This document shows positions 41,771-50,966 of a stretch of 58,294 nt of DNA, piece after piece; position 1 is the first letter of the stretch; each line of letters opens with the position of its first letter. Under the pieces are notes generated by a model. That model ran no database searches, was not told the origin of the DNA, and worked only from the letters and a program-made list of their open reading frames with translations. The stretch is from positions 1 to 58,294 of the forward strand of contig JAAXIB010000045.1 in assembly GCA_012270585.1 (NCBI GenBank), given 5' to 3'. The position numbers and the translations under genes were made by a program. The DNA is from Nitrospirales bacterium. GTDB lineage: Bacteria; Nitrospirota; Nitrospiria; Nitrospirales; UBA8639.

Positions 41771-43057
41771 ATGACCCGACCGTCACATAAAACCCAGACC
41801 ATGATCCCCGAATTCGATCACCCGACTTTTCGTCTGGCTGTCGCCCAATTCGACCGGGTTGCGGAAGCTATGGACCTGGATACGAATTTGCGAGAACGCC
41901 TGAAGACTCCGCAGCGGTCGTTGCTGGTGGCACTCCCGATCCGAATGGACGACGGTCACGTTCGCGTTTTTCAGGGATACCGGGTCCAGCATGATTCCGC
42001 ACGCGGGCCATCCAAGGGCGGACTCCGCTACCATCAGGACGTGACTTTGGGAGAAGTGGCGGCATTAGCCATGTGGATGACTTGGAAAACCGCATTGGCC
42101 GGACTGCCATATGGAGGGGCAAAGGGCGGCATTCAAGTCGATCCTCATACATTGTCACTGGCCGAACTCGAACGTCTCACCCGGCGCTATGCTGCCGAAA
42201 TCTTTCCGTTGATCGGCCCGGACAAGGATATTCCGGCAACGGATATCGGCACGAACCAGCAAGTCATGGCCTGGTTCATGGATACCTACAGTCAGCAGGT
42301 CGGGTTTTCCGTCCCCGGTACCGTCACCGGTAAACCTCTTGCAATCGGAGGGAGTCTGGGTCGAGAAGAAGCTACCGGACGAGGGGTGGTAAACGTCACG
42401 ATAGAAGCACTTCGTCATAAAGGAATCAACCTGGAGGATACAAGCGTGGTGATCCAAGGGTTTGGGAACGTCGGTTCACACACCGCCAAGATCTTCAGCA
42501 AAGCCGGGGCTCGAGTGATTGGTATCAGTGACGTAACGGGCGGTGTCTTCAATCCAAAGGGATTGCCGATAGACGCGATCTTTCGACACCATCAGCTTGG
42601 TTCGCCCATTCAAGAAATGAAAGTCGGTGATCACGTGACCAACGACGAATTGCTCACCCTGGAGTGTACGGTACTGATTCCCGCCGCACTCTCGGAACAA
42701 ATTACCGGCGAAAACGCCGGGCGTCTCCGCTGTCGCATTCTGGCGGAAGCGGCGAATGGGCCGACCACGTTGGAGGCGGACGCTATTTTGGACGATCGGG
42801 ACGTGTTCATTATTCCCGATATTTTAGCCAACTCAGGCGGGGTGATCGTCTCGTATTTCGAGTGGGTGCAGGACGTCCAACGCTTTTTCTGGAATGAGCG
42901 TGATATCAGGCAACGACTTCATGAAATCATCACCGCAGCCTTTCATCGGACACTCCACTTTGCCGAAAAGAAAAAAATCACGATGCGGATGGCTGCCCTC
43001 ATGAACGGAATCGATCAAGTGGCGCAGGCTCATACCGCCCGAGGGCTCTATCCTTAA
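41771..43057 (+). CDS. gdhA: Glutamate dehydrogenase (Glu/Leu/Phe/Val family)
   Basis: About 428 residues. GPSKGGLRYHQDV and PYGGAKGGI carry the substrate-binding and catalytic lysines, DIPATDIGT the catalytic Asp, SLGREEATGRGVV the domain hinge, and VVIQGFGNVGSHTA the dinucleotide fold. NILANSGGVIVSYFEWVQ-type sequence closes it. It interconverts glutamate with 2-oxoglutarate and ammonium; NAD or NADP preference is not certain. The ATG at 41771 gives the family length; the frame continues to 41648 but that prefix matches nothing. A repeat cluster follows its stop. Confidence 0.94.
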   Translation: MTRPSHKTQTMIPEFDHPTFRLAVAQFDRVAEAMDLDTNLRERLKTPQRSLLVALPIRMDDGHVRVFQGYRVQHDSARGPSKGGLRYHQDVTLGEVAALAMWMTWKTALAGLPYGGAKGGIQVDPHTLSLAELERLTRRYAAEIFPLIGPDKDIPATDIGTNQQVMAWFMDTYSQQVGFSVPGTVTGKPLAIGGSLGREEATGRGVVNVTIEALRHKGINLEDTSVVIQGFGNVGSHTAKIFSKAGARVIGISDVTGGVFNPKGLPIDAIFRHHQLGSPIQEMKVGDHVTNDELLTLECTVLIPAALSEQITGENAGRLRCRILAEAANGPTTLEADAILDDRDVFIIPDILANSGGVIVSYFEWVQDVQRFFWNERDIRQRLHEIITAAFHRTLHFAEKKKITMRMAALMNGIDQVAQAHTARGLYP

Positions 43058-43070
43058 TAGACCAAAATTT

Positions 43071-43141
43071 CTCATGCAGGCTTGCCGCCTGCACCCCAAG
43101 AGATGAAAATGGGGCCATTGTACCAATCTGTCATCCTCGAT
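43071..43141 (+). repeat. 71-bp dispersed repeat, copy 2
   Basis: Partner of 572-642 with one difference. It runs on into tandem TTATTTTCATACCAATGACA and ATTGTCATGCCAATGACAG segments (43168-43219) that also echo 49409-49430. Lies just after the glutamate dehydrogenase stop. Confidence 0.85.
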
Positions 43142-43230
43142 TACTAACGTCGGGAATGACAACAGGAGGTTATTTTCATACCAATGACAGCGTGGGGATG
43201 ATTGTCATGCCAATGACAGAAGGAACAGGC

Positions 43231-44172
43231 TTACGCAACTTCTCCTGCATAAATTTTCATGCAGGTATCCAAAAACGTTAAGGCATCAGGCTTCAAGCGC
43301 TGAAAAGAATTCCGACCGATGATCGACCCGAAGCCTCCCCCGTCGCGAATCGCCCGCACCTCGTCAAAAATGGTCTTGTCCGTACCCTTGGCGCCACCGG
43401 AGAAAATAACGATGCGCCTGCCATTGAACGTACTTTGCACCACGTGACGAATTCGCTCAGCCAAAGTACTTATGGGAATGCTCTCAGCCTCATAGACCTT
43501 TTTGGCTTCCGTTTGATGGATATAATCCGTCGGCACTTTGACCTTGATAACGTGCGCTCCCAGTTGAGCCGCGATCTGGGCGGCATAACACACCACGTCA
43601 ATAGCCGTCTCTCCTTCCTTGGTTAATTTCCCACCACGGGGGTACGACCAGACCACCACGGCGAGTCCGACCGATTTGGCTTCTGCGGCAATCTCCTGCA
43701 AACTTTCATACATCTCCTGGCTGTACGCCGACCCAGGGTAAATGGTGTACCCAACCGCACAACACCCTAAACGAAGGGCATCCTGCACGCTGCCCGTGAC
43801 GGCCTGATTATAGTCATCACCGTCGAAAAGGGAGTCGCTGTTATTGAGCTTCAGGATCAATGGAATGTGGCCGGCATATTCCGCTGCGCCTGCCTCCAAA
43901 AACCCCAACGGAGCAGCATAGGCATTACATCCGGCATCAATGGCCAGTTCAAAGTGGTAAAGGGGATCATACCCGGAAGGATTGGCCGCAAAGCTTCTGG
44001 CAGGACCATGTTCAAAGCCCTGATCCACTGGCAAGATCAGCAGTTTACCTGTGCCCGCCAACCGGCCACTCATCAATAACCTGGCTAAATTCGCACGAAT
44101 GCTCGGCGCGTCACTTTGATAATACCCGAGAATTTCTTGTACACGTTTGGTGATTCCGGGACCTTCACTCAC
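43231..44172 (-). CDS. Class I (archaeal-type) fructose-bisphosphate aldolase
   Basis: 313 residues of the DhnA/FbaB family, unrelated in sequence to animal class I enzymes. LLILPVDQGFEHGP gives the phosphate-side acid residues, GYTIYPGS the active Tyr, and the Schiff-base lysine lies in HVIKVKVPTDY (K210, or K212). IVIFSGGAKGTDK and GGGFGSIIGRNSFQR bind the other phosphate. It makes fructose 1,6-bisphosphate from triose phosphates in gluconeogenesis. Translation starts at GTG, with GGAGGGGGG in front. FBPase, the next step, is encoded 3 kb to the right. Confidence 0.93.
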   Translation of the reverse strand: MSEGPGITKRVQEILGYYQSDAPSIRANLARLLMSGRLAGTGKLLILPVDQGFEHGPARSFAANPSGYDPLYHFELAIDAGCNAYAAPLGFLEAGAAEYAGHIPLILKLNNSDSLFDGDDYNQAVTGSVQDALRLGCCAVGYTIYPGSAYSQEMYESLQEIAAEAKSVGLAVVVWSYPRGGKLTKEGETAIDVVCYAAQIAAQLGAHVIKVKVPTDYIHQTEAKKVYEAESIPISTLAERIRHVVQSTFNGRRIVIFSGGAKGTDKTIFDEVRAIRDGGGFGSIIGRNSFQRLKPDALTFLDTCMKIYAGEVA

Positions 44173-44226
44173 AAGCTATCCCCCCTCCCTCCTGTGCTGT
44201 GCAGGCGTTCACTCATCCATTGACCA

Positions 44227-44286
44227 TTCCCGCTCCCCCAACATCCTCTCCATTGGAGGAAGAGGGCTGGGGTGAGGAGGCAAAAG
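44227..44286 (-). repeat. CCCC...CCTCTCC / GGAAGAGGGCTGGGGTGAGG repeat unit
   Basis: An imperfect inverted unit of the same family as 831-884, between cysE and the aldolase gene. Confidence 0.55.
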
Positions 44287-44304
44287 AATTGAATCCAACA
44301 ACGC

Positions 44305-44937
44305 TCAGTCGCTCTCCATTTTTTTTCGCAGATCAATGAGTTCCCGCTCCATGGCATCAAACCGTTCCGCGATCGGGTCGGGAATATTCGCGTGATCCAT
44401 GGCTTCTTCCGGCACCCGGGCTCCAATCGACTTGACGATGCGTCCGGGAATGCCGGTAACCGTGGAATTGGAGGGGACTGAGCGTAACACCACCGAATTG
44501 GCCCCGATTTTCACCGAATCCCCGATTCGAATGTTACCCAACACCTTGGCGCCCGACCCCACCACCACGTGATTGCCCAACGTGGGATGTCGTTTCCCTT
44601 TTTCTTTTCCCGTTCCGCCCAACGTCACCCCTTGAAACAACGTGACGTAATCGCCGATTTCCGTGGTTTCCCCGATCACCACGCCCATGCCGTGATCGAT
44701 GAAAAACCCGTATCCGATAGACGCACCGGGATGAATTTCTACGCCCGTCACCCAACGGGCGACTTGCGAAACCAACCGGCCCAAGAGACGAAGCCGCATC
44801 TTCCACAACCGGTGAGCAAACCGATAGGCCAGCAACGCCTGAAATCCGGCATAAGTCAGAAACACTTCAAGTGTGGTCCTGGCGGCAGGGTCGCGATCAA
44901 AAACGGCTCGAAGATCTTGTCGAATGACGCTGAACAT
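44305..44937 (-). CDS. cysE: Serine O-acetyltransferase
   Basis: 210 residues. An N-terminal helical part ([28 protein letters not shown]) leads to a left-handed beta helix with [31 protein letters not shown], the active His/Asp region, and [14 protein letters not shown], the flexible loop. The short N-terminal domain is of the EpsC/CysE type found in Gram-positives and cyanobacteria. It makes O-acetylserine for cysteine synthesis. It starts 3 bases after ispF, in the order PIN/TRAM-ispD-ispF-cysE. Confidence 0.95.
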   Translation of the reverse strand: MFSVIRQDLRAVFDRDPAARTTLEVFLTYAGFQALLAYRFAHRLWKMRLRLLGRLVSQVARWVTGVEIHPGASIGYGFFIDHGMGVVIGETTEIGDYVTLFQGVTLGGTGKEKGKRHPTLGNHVVVGSGAKVLGNIRIGDSVKIGANSVVLRSVPSNSTVTGIPGRIVKSIGARVPEEAMDHANIPDPIAERFDAMERELIDLRKKMESD

Positions 44938-44940
44938 CGT

Positions 44941-45432
44941 TCAACTCGTTTTCTCAGACGGAACTTGCGCCAAAAGACAGACGGCCTGGGCGGCGATCCC
45001 TTCCTGCCTGCCAAGCGTCCCGAGACGATCATGGCTTTTGACTTTCACGTTGACGAGCGACTGGTCAACGCGTAAGACCCGGGCCAACTGCTTGCTCATC
45101 TCAGCCAAATAGTTTCCCAGCCGAGGAGCCTGCGCCACGATGACCGCATCCAAATTGACGAGACGCAAACCCCGCTCCTCGAGTTTGGCGCAAACGCCTT
45201 CCAGCATATCCAGACTGTTCATATTCGCAAATTGCGGATCGCTGCTGGGATAATAACGGCCCAAATCCCCTTCTCCCATGGCTCCCAACAACGCATCACA
45301 AACCGCATGCGTAAGCGCATCCGCATCTGAGTGACCATCCAAGCCATGCGTATGTGAAACCCGCACCCCGCCAAGAATGAGCGGCCGCTCTTCCTTCAAT
45401 TGATGAATATCGTACCCGATACCAACCCGCAT
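44941..45432 (-). CDS. ispF: 2-C-methyl-D-erythritol 2,4-cyclodiphosphate synthase
   Basis: 163 residues. MRVGIGYDIHQL with the zinc ligands Asp and His, GHSDADALTHAVCDALLGA, and LGRYYPSSD are the family signatures, plus the C-terminal GIAAQAVCLL. It cyclises CDP-ME-2-phosphate in the MEP isoprenoid route. It lies 93 bases after ispD and 3 before cysE. Its prenyl diphosphate product ultimately supplies the squalene/phytoene synthase elsewhere in the window. Confidence 0.97.
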   Translation of the reverse strand: MRVGIGYDIHQLKEERPLILGGVRVSHTHGLDGHSDADALTHAVCDALLGAMGEGDLGRYYPSSDPQFANMNSLDMLEGVCAKLEERGLRLVNLDAVIVAQAPRLGNYLAEMSKQLARVLRVDQSLVNVKVKSHDRLGTLGRQEGIAAQAVCLLAQVPSEKTS

Positions 45433-45525
45433 ACTCGTCCTTTGCTATCCGAACTCTCGAACCTATAAGGATACAGGAAAAAAGCAGCAAGTGAAAAGGA
45501 TGGAAATGAGGCTTGTCCTGTCATG

Positions 45526-46245
45526 TCAGTCGGAAAAAGGACGGCTCCTTTGGGCGGCCAGGATCGCTTCGCCCATCACCAGGTCTTCCGGACGAGTCAC
45601 TTTGATGTTGTCAGGACTTCCACTGACGATGAAAATCCGATGTCCGATTCGCTCGACCAGAAACGCGTCATCCGTCGCCTCGACGTCGGCCTGCCGGCTT
45701 GACCGGTGCGCTTCCCGCAGCAATTCGATACGAAAGGCTTGCGGCGTCTGGGCCAACCAAAGCCGTTGCCTGTCAAGGGTTGCCTCGATCATCCCGTCCG
45801 AAGCCGCCTGCTTCACTGTATCGTGAAGAGGGATTGCCACGATAGCCGCACCATGGGTCCCGGCGCTCTCAACCACTTGTTCGACCATGGCCCCCGTCAC
45901 GAACGGCCGTACGGCATCATGGACTATGACGATCTTCGTCCGTTCATCCACGGCTTGCAATCCGTTCCAGACCGAATCCTGTCGGCGTGCTCCGCCACCG
46001 GTGACCGTGTTGACTTTGGAAAGGGCGAATTGAGGCAGGAGTTCTTGTTGACAATACTCCACCGCGTCCTGGGGAACGACCACGACGATTTCAGTAATCG
46101 TCCGGCTCGACTCGAATACCCGAAGAGCATGGATGAGAAGCGGAACGTCACCCAATTGAAGAAACTGCTTGGGGGTCCCGTTCCCCATTCGCGTACCGTA
46201 CCCTCCGGCCGGCACCACCGCGGCAACCCACTCATCCACGTGCAA
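45526..46245 (-). CDS. ispD: 2-C-methyl-D-erythritol 4-phosphate cytidylyltransferase
   Basis: 239 residues. VVPAGGYGTRMG binds CTP, VIVHDAVRPFV carries the catalytic Asp and Arg, GGGARRQDSVWNGL is the second loop, and TQTPQAFR-type sequence is present as LAQTPQAF. It forms CDP-ME in the MEP pathway. Its ATG lies 14 bases inside the 3' end of the PIN/TRAM gene, so the two are coupled. Confidence 0.96.
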   Translation of the reverse strand: MHVDEWVAAVVPAGGYGTRMGNGTPKQFLQLGDVPLLIHALRVFESSRTITEIVVVVPQDAVEYCQQELLPQFALSKVNTVTGGGARRQDSVWNGLQAVDERTKIVIVHDAVRPFVTGAMVEQVVESAGTHGAAIVAIPLHDTVKQAASDGMIEATLDRQRLWLAQTPQAFRIELLREAHRSSRQADVEATDDAFLVERIGHRIFIVSGSPDNIKVTRPEDLVMGEAILAAQRSRPFSD

Positions 46246-47257
46246 AACTCAACACATCCCGATCGGTTTCTTCACGCAGGCGGGTAAAGATCATCCTGCC
46301 CGCACTCGTTTGCAAAATACTCGTGACGACCACGTCCACGTTCTTGCCTATACAGCGTTTGGCATTATCAACGACCACCATCGTTCCATCGTCCAGATAC
46401 GCCACGCCCTGCCCGGCCTCCTTTCCTTCCTTCAACACGAAGACTCGCATCGTTTCACCGGGAAGGACGACCGGCTTGAGTGCGTTCGACAATTCGTTGA
46501 TGTTCAGCACTTGCACGCCTTGAAGTTCGGCAACCTTGTTCAGGTTCAGATCATTGGTCAGAATTTTGGCGCCCAGCTTCTTGCCCATTTCCACCAACTT
46601 GGCGTCAACTTCCTTGATATTGGGGAAATCATCTTCAACAATTTCCACCACGACGTCGTCATTCTTTTGAATATGATTCAGAATATCGAGCCCCCGACGA
46701 CCTCGTGCGCGTTTTAACGAATCGGCCGAGTCGGAAATATGCTGCAATTCCTGCAAAATGAATTGAGGGATGACGAACTTTCCCTCCATAAACCCGGTTT
46801 CACACAGATCGGCAATCCGTCCGTCGATAATCACGCTCGTATCCAGCAATTTGGGGGTGTGAAATCGGCCTGTAGGATTCAAGCCGGCCGTGGTCGCGTC
46901 CTCCTCATCGTCACCCTTGCCATAACGAATGCCCCACGTGAGTCCGAGATACGGAAACATCAGAAGCGTTGCGAAAGTGCCCCACCGGATGATCGGGTGT
47001 GGGCCCAGAAAGAACGTTAAGAAAATAAACATCCCCGAGAGAAGCAGTCCCAGACTGAAGCCGGTCCCGCCGTACACAAAGGCACGGGCAGGGAGACGTT
47101 CCATAAAGGAGACCTCCATGAACACCAGCGTTCCACTGAGCAAGGCCCCGAATCCTGCACCGGCTGCCGCATGGAGCAGCTTGCCGTCTCCCGTCATGTA
47201 ACCCACCATGAGCCCGAGCAGAACGCTGATGATAAGAAAACCGGCTCGCAGAGCCAT
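46232..47257 (-). CDS. Membrane PIN-domain/TRAM protein (YacL-like)
   Basis: 341 residues. Four N-terminal transmembrane helices (to about 110) precede a PIN nuclease-like domain beginning KLLDTSVIIDGRIADL, with further acidic residues in FILQELQHISDS and KILTNDLNLNK. A C-terminal TRAM domain follows (VLPGETMRVFVLKEGKEAGQGVAYLDDGTMVVVD). This is the B. subtilis YacL plan, and the gene order YacL-ispD-ispF (cysE nearby) also matches Bacillus. The function is unknown; RNA handling at the membrane is inferred from the domains. AGGAGA precedes the ATG at 47257. Confidence 0.9.
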   Translation of the reverse strand: MALRAGFLIISVLLGLMVGYMTGDGKLLHAAAGAGFGALLSGTLVFMEVSFMERLPARAFVYGGTGFSLGLLLSGMFIFLTFFLGPHPIIRWGTFATLLMFPYLGLTWGIRYGKGDDEEDATTAGLNPTGRFHTPKLLDTSVIIDGRIADLCETGFMEGKFVIPQFILQELQHISDSADSLKRARGRRGLDILNHIQKNDDVVVEIVEDDFPNIKEVDAKLVEMGKKLGAKILTNDLNLNKVAELQGVQVLNINELSNALKPVVLPGETMRVFVLKEGKEAGQGVAYLDDGTMVVVDNAKRCIGKNVDVVVTSILQTSAGRMIFTRLREETDRDVLSFARG

Positions 47258-47357
47258 GCGGTCTCCTCTTAAGTCGTGCATGCCTGGACATAAACGATAT
47301 TCTTGGTATTCCAGGCAGTTACTGCCCAAATGATCCAAACCGGTGCAACTCTCAACC

Positions 47358-47384
47358 GGGACGGTACAGGGGCCGTCCCCTACT
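47358..47384. repeat. GGGACGG...CCGTCCCCTAC hairpin unit
   Basis: A 7-bp stem (GGGACGG/CCGTCCC) around eight bases, followed by CTAC. It is in the same style as the units between the divergent glnE-type genes. It touches the stop codon of fbp and could end that transcript, though no T-tract follows. Confidence 0.55.
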
Positions 47385-48348
47385 ATCTCAAAAATTGTTC
47401 TGCGACTTCGACGTCTCTTCGACTACCGATGATAAGCGGTACGCACTGGTGAGGCGTCTTGGGGTGAATGGTGGAAATCCGTTCCACCCCCGTGCTGCCA
47501 AGACCCCCGGCCTGTTCCACCACGAAACTCAACGGAGCGGCTTCATACATCAAACGCAGTTTTCCCTCAGGCTTCTTCACTTCACCGGGATACAGGTAGA
47601 GCCCACCCTTCAAAAGAATTCGATGCACGTCAGCCACAAGACACCCCGTGTACCGGGAGGAATAAGGCCGTCCGGTCTCTTCATCATTATCCTTAAAGTA
47701 GTCTACTATCTTTACCAAATGTTTAGACCACTTAGACTCATTTCCTTCATTAACACTGTAAATTTTTCCGATGGCCGGAATTTGAATATTCGAAGCGGAC
47801 AGGAAAAACTCCCCAACCGCGGGATCAAGCGTAAACTGATGGACGTCCCTTCCACACGTATACACAAGAATGGTGCTGGCGCCATATAGCAGATACCCGC
47901 TGGCCACCTGCTCACACCCTGGTTTCAGAAAATTTCCGGCGGGGTCCAAGCGGTGGACGGAAAAAATCGACCCAAGAGGCGCGTTCACGTCGATATTCGA
48001 GGATCCGTCCAGGGGATCGAAAAACACGGCATAGTTTCCCGACCCTTCGGCATGCGCCACGGCAAGCGGCTCATCCATTTCTTCGGACACCACGATTTGC
48101 ACGATCCCGCCGTCCTGAAAGGCATCCACAAAAATCTGGTTGGCTCGTGCATCCATTCGTTTCACCTGCTCGCCATGGACGTTTCGCTCATCGGTCGTCC
48201 CGAGACTGTCCGTGAGTCCCGCTTCACTCAGCTCTTGAGCAATCCTCTTCCCCCCGGAGACAATCCGGTTCATGATGTCAGAGAATTCTTCGGCACTGGC
48301 AGGCTGAAGTCGGCGCTGTTCGACAATGTGGTGGGTGAGAGAGACCAT
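47383..48348 (-). CDS. fbp: Class I fructose-1,6-bisphosphatase
   Basis: About 321 residues. VIVSEEMDEP provides the first acidic metal ligands; FDPLDGSSNIDVN is the diagnostic motif; SGYLLYGASTILVYT, CLVADVHRILLKGGLYLYPG and the C-terminal PLSFVVEQAGG complete the fold. It hydrolyses fructose 1,6-bisphosphate, the committed step of gluconeogenesis, and pairs with the aldolase in this window. The ATG at 48348 fits family starts; a longer frame to 48435 would overlap the upstream gene. Confidence 0.96.
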   Translation of the reverse strand: MVSLTHHIVEQRRLQPASAEEFSDIMNRIVSGGKRIAQELSEAGLTDSLGTTDERNVHGEQVKRMDARANQIFVDAFQDGGIVQIVVSEEMDEPLAVAHAEGSGNYAVFFDPLDGSSNIDVNAPLGSIFSVHRLDPAGNFLKPGCEQVASGYLLYGASTILVYTCGRDVHQFTLDPAVGEFFLSASNIQIPAIGKIYSVNEGNESKWSKHLVKIVDYFKDNDEETGRPYSSRYTGCLVADVHRILLKGGLYLYPGEVKKPEGKLRLMYEAAPLSFVVEQAGGLGSTGVERISTIHPKTPHQCVPLIIGSRRDVEVAEQFLR

Positions 48349-48406
48349 GACCGAATTAAGGATATGAAAGAAGTTATTATAAGACCTTTCGTGAAAAAGT
48401 CGAGAC

Positions 48407-49165
48407 TCATTTCCCTGACGGAACCCATTTTTCAATCAGTGCAGTAGCCGATCCGACGATCACACGGGCTTCCATCATGACGGGAACACGCTCCGGCGTG
48501 TTGGTAACCCAGATTCTAATGTTACCTTCATTCAAAAAAATCCCCCGAAACGGCATGATCGCCAGTAGACGGATCGCTTCGACCTCCCCCCAGGGGCCCC
48601 TGATTGATTCGATGGCCTCGACTTTGACCTCGGTCTTGTAGTTTTTCCGGTCGTGATGAATATTCATAAACACGGAAGAGCCCGGTTCAAGATTGGGCAT
48701 CGTACGCAAAAAATATAAACACGATAAGGGGCCATGTGTACCGGGAGGAATGTCATGGATCGAGGACTTGCCGTCCTTTAACACCGTAACCTGGTTGGCC
48801 ACGCGATCAAACGTGACATCAAACTTTTCATGGCGATCGCCCTCGCGACGTTCAAAAAATAAATGGCGGGGAAGCATGGTCACGGGATCGACCATCGAAT
48901 CCACGTGGTTCTTGACGGGAAAAAAGAAAGAAATGAAATCATTCGATCGAATCGTGGTCGTCAGGTGCCGGGCCGGACGCCCGTCCGCATCAACCATCGT
49001 TTCGTTTTTCATGTATGCGTGTCCGGCCGGAACACCCCACAGGGAAACGCCATAGCGATAATCTTCTTTGTCCTGAACAGCAAAAGCGGAAGGTGACAGT
49101 GCGATCCCCCACAGACATCCCAGCAGTATGCCGCTTACACCGAGCACGAACATTTTATGTCGCAT
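48407..49165 (-). CDS. DUF3108 periplasmic protein
   Basis: About 252 residues with a signal peptide (MFVLGVSGILLGCLWGIALSPSAFA). The mature protein is beta-rich: YRYGVSLWGVPAGHAYMK, TTTIRSNDFISFFFPVKNHVDSMVD, and RIWVTNTPERVPVMMEARVIVGSATALIEKW. This is the DUF3108 layout; members are thought to bind lipids or envelope components, without an assigned role. The ATG at 49165 is chosen from the signal peptide; an ATG five codons earlier is possible. It precedes fbp by 58 bases. Confidence 0.85.
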   Translation of the reverse strand: MRHKMFVLGVSGILLGCLWGIALSPSAFAVQDKEDYRYGVSLWGVPAGHAYMKNETMVDADGRPARHLTTTIRSNDFISFFFPVKNHVDSMVDPVTMLPRHLFFERREGDRHEKFDVTFDRVANQVTVLKDGKSSIHDIPPGTHGPLSCLYFLRTMPNLEPGSSVFMNIHHDRKNYKTEVKVEAIESIRGPWGEVEAIRLLAIMPFRGIFLNEGNIRIWVTNTPERVPVMMEARVIVGSATALIEKWVPSGK

Positions 49166-49526
49166 CAATCCGGTACCCATAAATTTCTGTTGAGATTGTA
49201 CACTAACCAGAGGAAACAACCACATTCTTTCCGCTATTCCAAGCCTGTCCCGAGCAACACGAAGGACCTAGCGAGGAATCTGCTTTTCTTTTTTCTGTCA
49301 TCCTCGACATCCCTAATCGAGGATCCAGTGTCTTTTCTTTTCCTTTCGTTCGCAAGAGAACTACCCTGGATTCCTGCTTTCGCAGGAATGACAGTTCGGG
49401 GGTGTCCTAGCTATTTTCATACCAATGACAGCAAAGGCAATCGAGGATCCAGAGTCTTTGCTTTCCCCCCCCCGCCCTTTCCCACGAGGGGGAGAGGGGG
49501 AATCGGGAAGGAGAAAGAGTGGTATG
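49166..49526. repeat. Repeat-rich intergenic spacer
   Basis: 361 bases with no gene. 49296-49328 is a TGTCATCCTCGA...TCGAGGATCCA unit, nearly the same as 785-817. 49368-49393 is the common GGATTCCTGCTTTCGCAGGAATGACA-type hairpin. 49409-49455 has CTATTTTCATACCAATGACAG and a second ATCGAGGATCC half. 49462-49510 is a CCCGCCCTTTCCCACGAGGG / GGAGAGGGGG unit. The order of unit types parallels the 498-977 spacer. Confidence 0.75.
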
Positions 49527-50933
49527 TCATCGCGCCACTGTCCGGGTGCAGGCTTCCAACTCCCCTTCCAGATAGGTGCGAATGGCTTGCATTCGTTCGG
49601 CCGTGGTGGCCTCGAAACGAAGGACCAACGCGGGTTGCGTGTTGGAGGCACGAATGAGTCCCCAGCCATCATCGAAACAGACACGAACTCCGTCAATTGT
49701 GACGACTTCCCGAATGACAGGGCTCGAATGATGAGCATTCGGCGGATTCGGCTGCTTTGCCGCCTCGACAAGCCGGTTTCGTACTGCCTCGACCAACCGA
49801 AATTTCACATCGTCCCGGCACTCCATGCGAATTTCCGGTGTGACCTGCGTGGGCGGCAAATCCGCCAAAAGGGAAGAGAACGGTGCTTGCGTTTTCGACA
49901 GGATTTCAAGCAACCGGCACGAGGCATAAATCGCGTCGTCGTACCCGAAATAGCGATCGGCAAAAAACATATGTCCCGACATTTCTCCGGCCAGGGCGGC
50001 ATTTTCTTCTTTCATCTTGGCTTTCATCACGGAATGGCCCGTCTTCCACATGACGCCGTTCCCTCCCCGAGCTCGAATATCTTCGTACAGGCATTGGGAG
50101 GCTTTGACTTCGGAAACAACCGTGCTCCCGGGCCTGTTCTTCAAGAGGTCCCGTGCAAAAATCAGGAGCAGGCGGTCTCCCCAGACAATAGTCCCCTTTT
50201 CGTCGATTGTCCCGATGCGGTCCGCGTCGCCGTCGTACGCAATTCCGACGTCCGCTCGATGGCGTTTCACGGCTTGAATGAGATCCTGAAGATTCTCGAC
50301 TTCGGTTGGATCCGGATGATGGTTGGGGAAACGGCCATCGAGGTCGTCATACAACCCCGTGACGTGACACCCCAATTGCTCCAAGGCCGTTTTTGCCACC
50401 AAACTCGCGGTGCCGTTTCCACAATCAACAACCACGTGCTTTCCCTTTCCGTCGACACAGGCAAAGTGCTCCTTGAGATAACGAAGATAGGAAGGAATCA
50501 CCGACGCCCTGGAAACGGTCCCTGATCCTGACGTATACGCCCCGATCTCGATCAGGCGCTTGAGTTCCTGGATGTCTTCGCCATGCAGCGCCATTTTATC
50601 CAGACACATTTTGAAGCCGTTATATTCGGCCGCATTATGGCTCCCGGTGACCATCACCCCTCCGTCAACCGGCAACTCATATAAGGTAAAGTAGAGTAAC
50701 GGCGTCGGACAAACTCCAATATCCACGACGTTTACCCCCGTAGCCGTGATGCCGGCCAACACGCGGTCCCGGAGATCCGGCGAGGTCAGACGTCCGTCTC
50801 GTCCCAAGGCCACCGTTCGAGAGCCTCGTTGCCAAGCCATGGTCCCATAGGCGCGGCCGATGGATTGCGCCACCTCGGGCGTCAGATCTGTCCCGACGAT
50901 CCCACGAACGTCATATTCTCGAAAGATACTCAC
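49527..50933 (-). CDS. Phosphomannomutase/phosphoglucomutase
   Basis: About 468 residues. FREYDVRGIVG at the start; the phosphoserine loop is VMVTGSHNAAEYNGFK; magnesium binding is IAYDGDADRIG; the sugar-binding loop is EMSGHMFFADRYFGYDDAIYA; and the phosphate-binding end is RASNTQPALVLRFE. It is the AlgC/ManB type that converts mannose-6-P to mannose-1-P and glucose-6-P to glucose-1-P. A GTG at 50933 is the best start, with GGGTGA upstream; the frame also has TTG at 50954. It follows manC by 33 bases. Confidence 0.94.
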   Translation of the reverse strand: MSIFREYDVRGIVGTDLTPEVAQSIGRAYGTMAWQRGSRTVALGRDGRLTSPDLRDRVLAGITATGVNVVDIGVCPTPLLYFTLYELPVDGGVMVTGSHNAAEYNGFKMCLDKMALHGEDIQELKRLIEIGAYTSGSGTVSRASVIPSYLRYLKEHFACVDGKGKHVVVDCGNGTASLVAKTALEQLGCHVTGLYDDLDGRFPNHHPDPTEVENLQDLIQAVKRHRADVGIAYDGDADRIGTIDEKGTIVWGDRLLLIFARDLLKNRPGSTVVSEVKASQCLYEDIRARGGNGVMWKTGHSVMKAKMKEENAALAGEMSGHMFFADRYFGYDDAIYASCRLLEILSKTQAPFSSLLADLPPTQVTPEIRMECRDDVKFRLVEAVRNRLVEAAKQPNPPNAHHSSPVIREVVTIDGVRVCFDDGWGLIRASNTQPALVLRFEATTAERMQAIRTYLEGELEACTRTVAR

Positions 50934-50966
50934 GAACGGGTCACCCGGAAACAAGAAAGCGGGAAG

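Noticed and set aside
49296-49510. Possible CRISPR array from clustered short repeats
   Set aside because: Units differ in sequence and length, lack uniform spacers and recur singly elsewhere; no cas genes are present.
49425-50525. 366-codon plus-strand open frame opposite phosphomannomutase
   Set aside because: Starts inside repeat DNA and runs antisense to a conserved enzyme.
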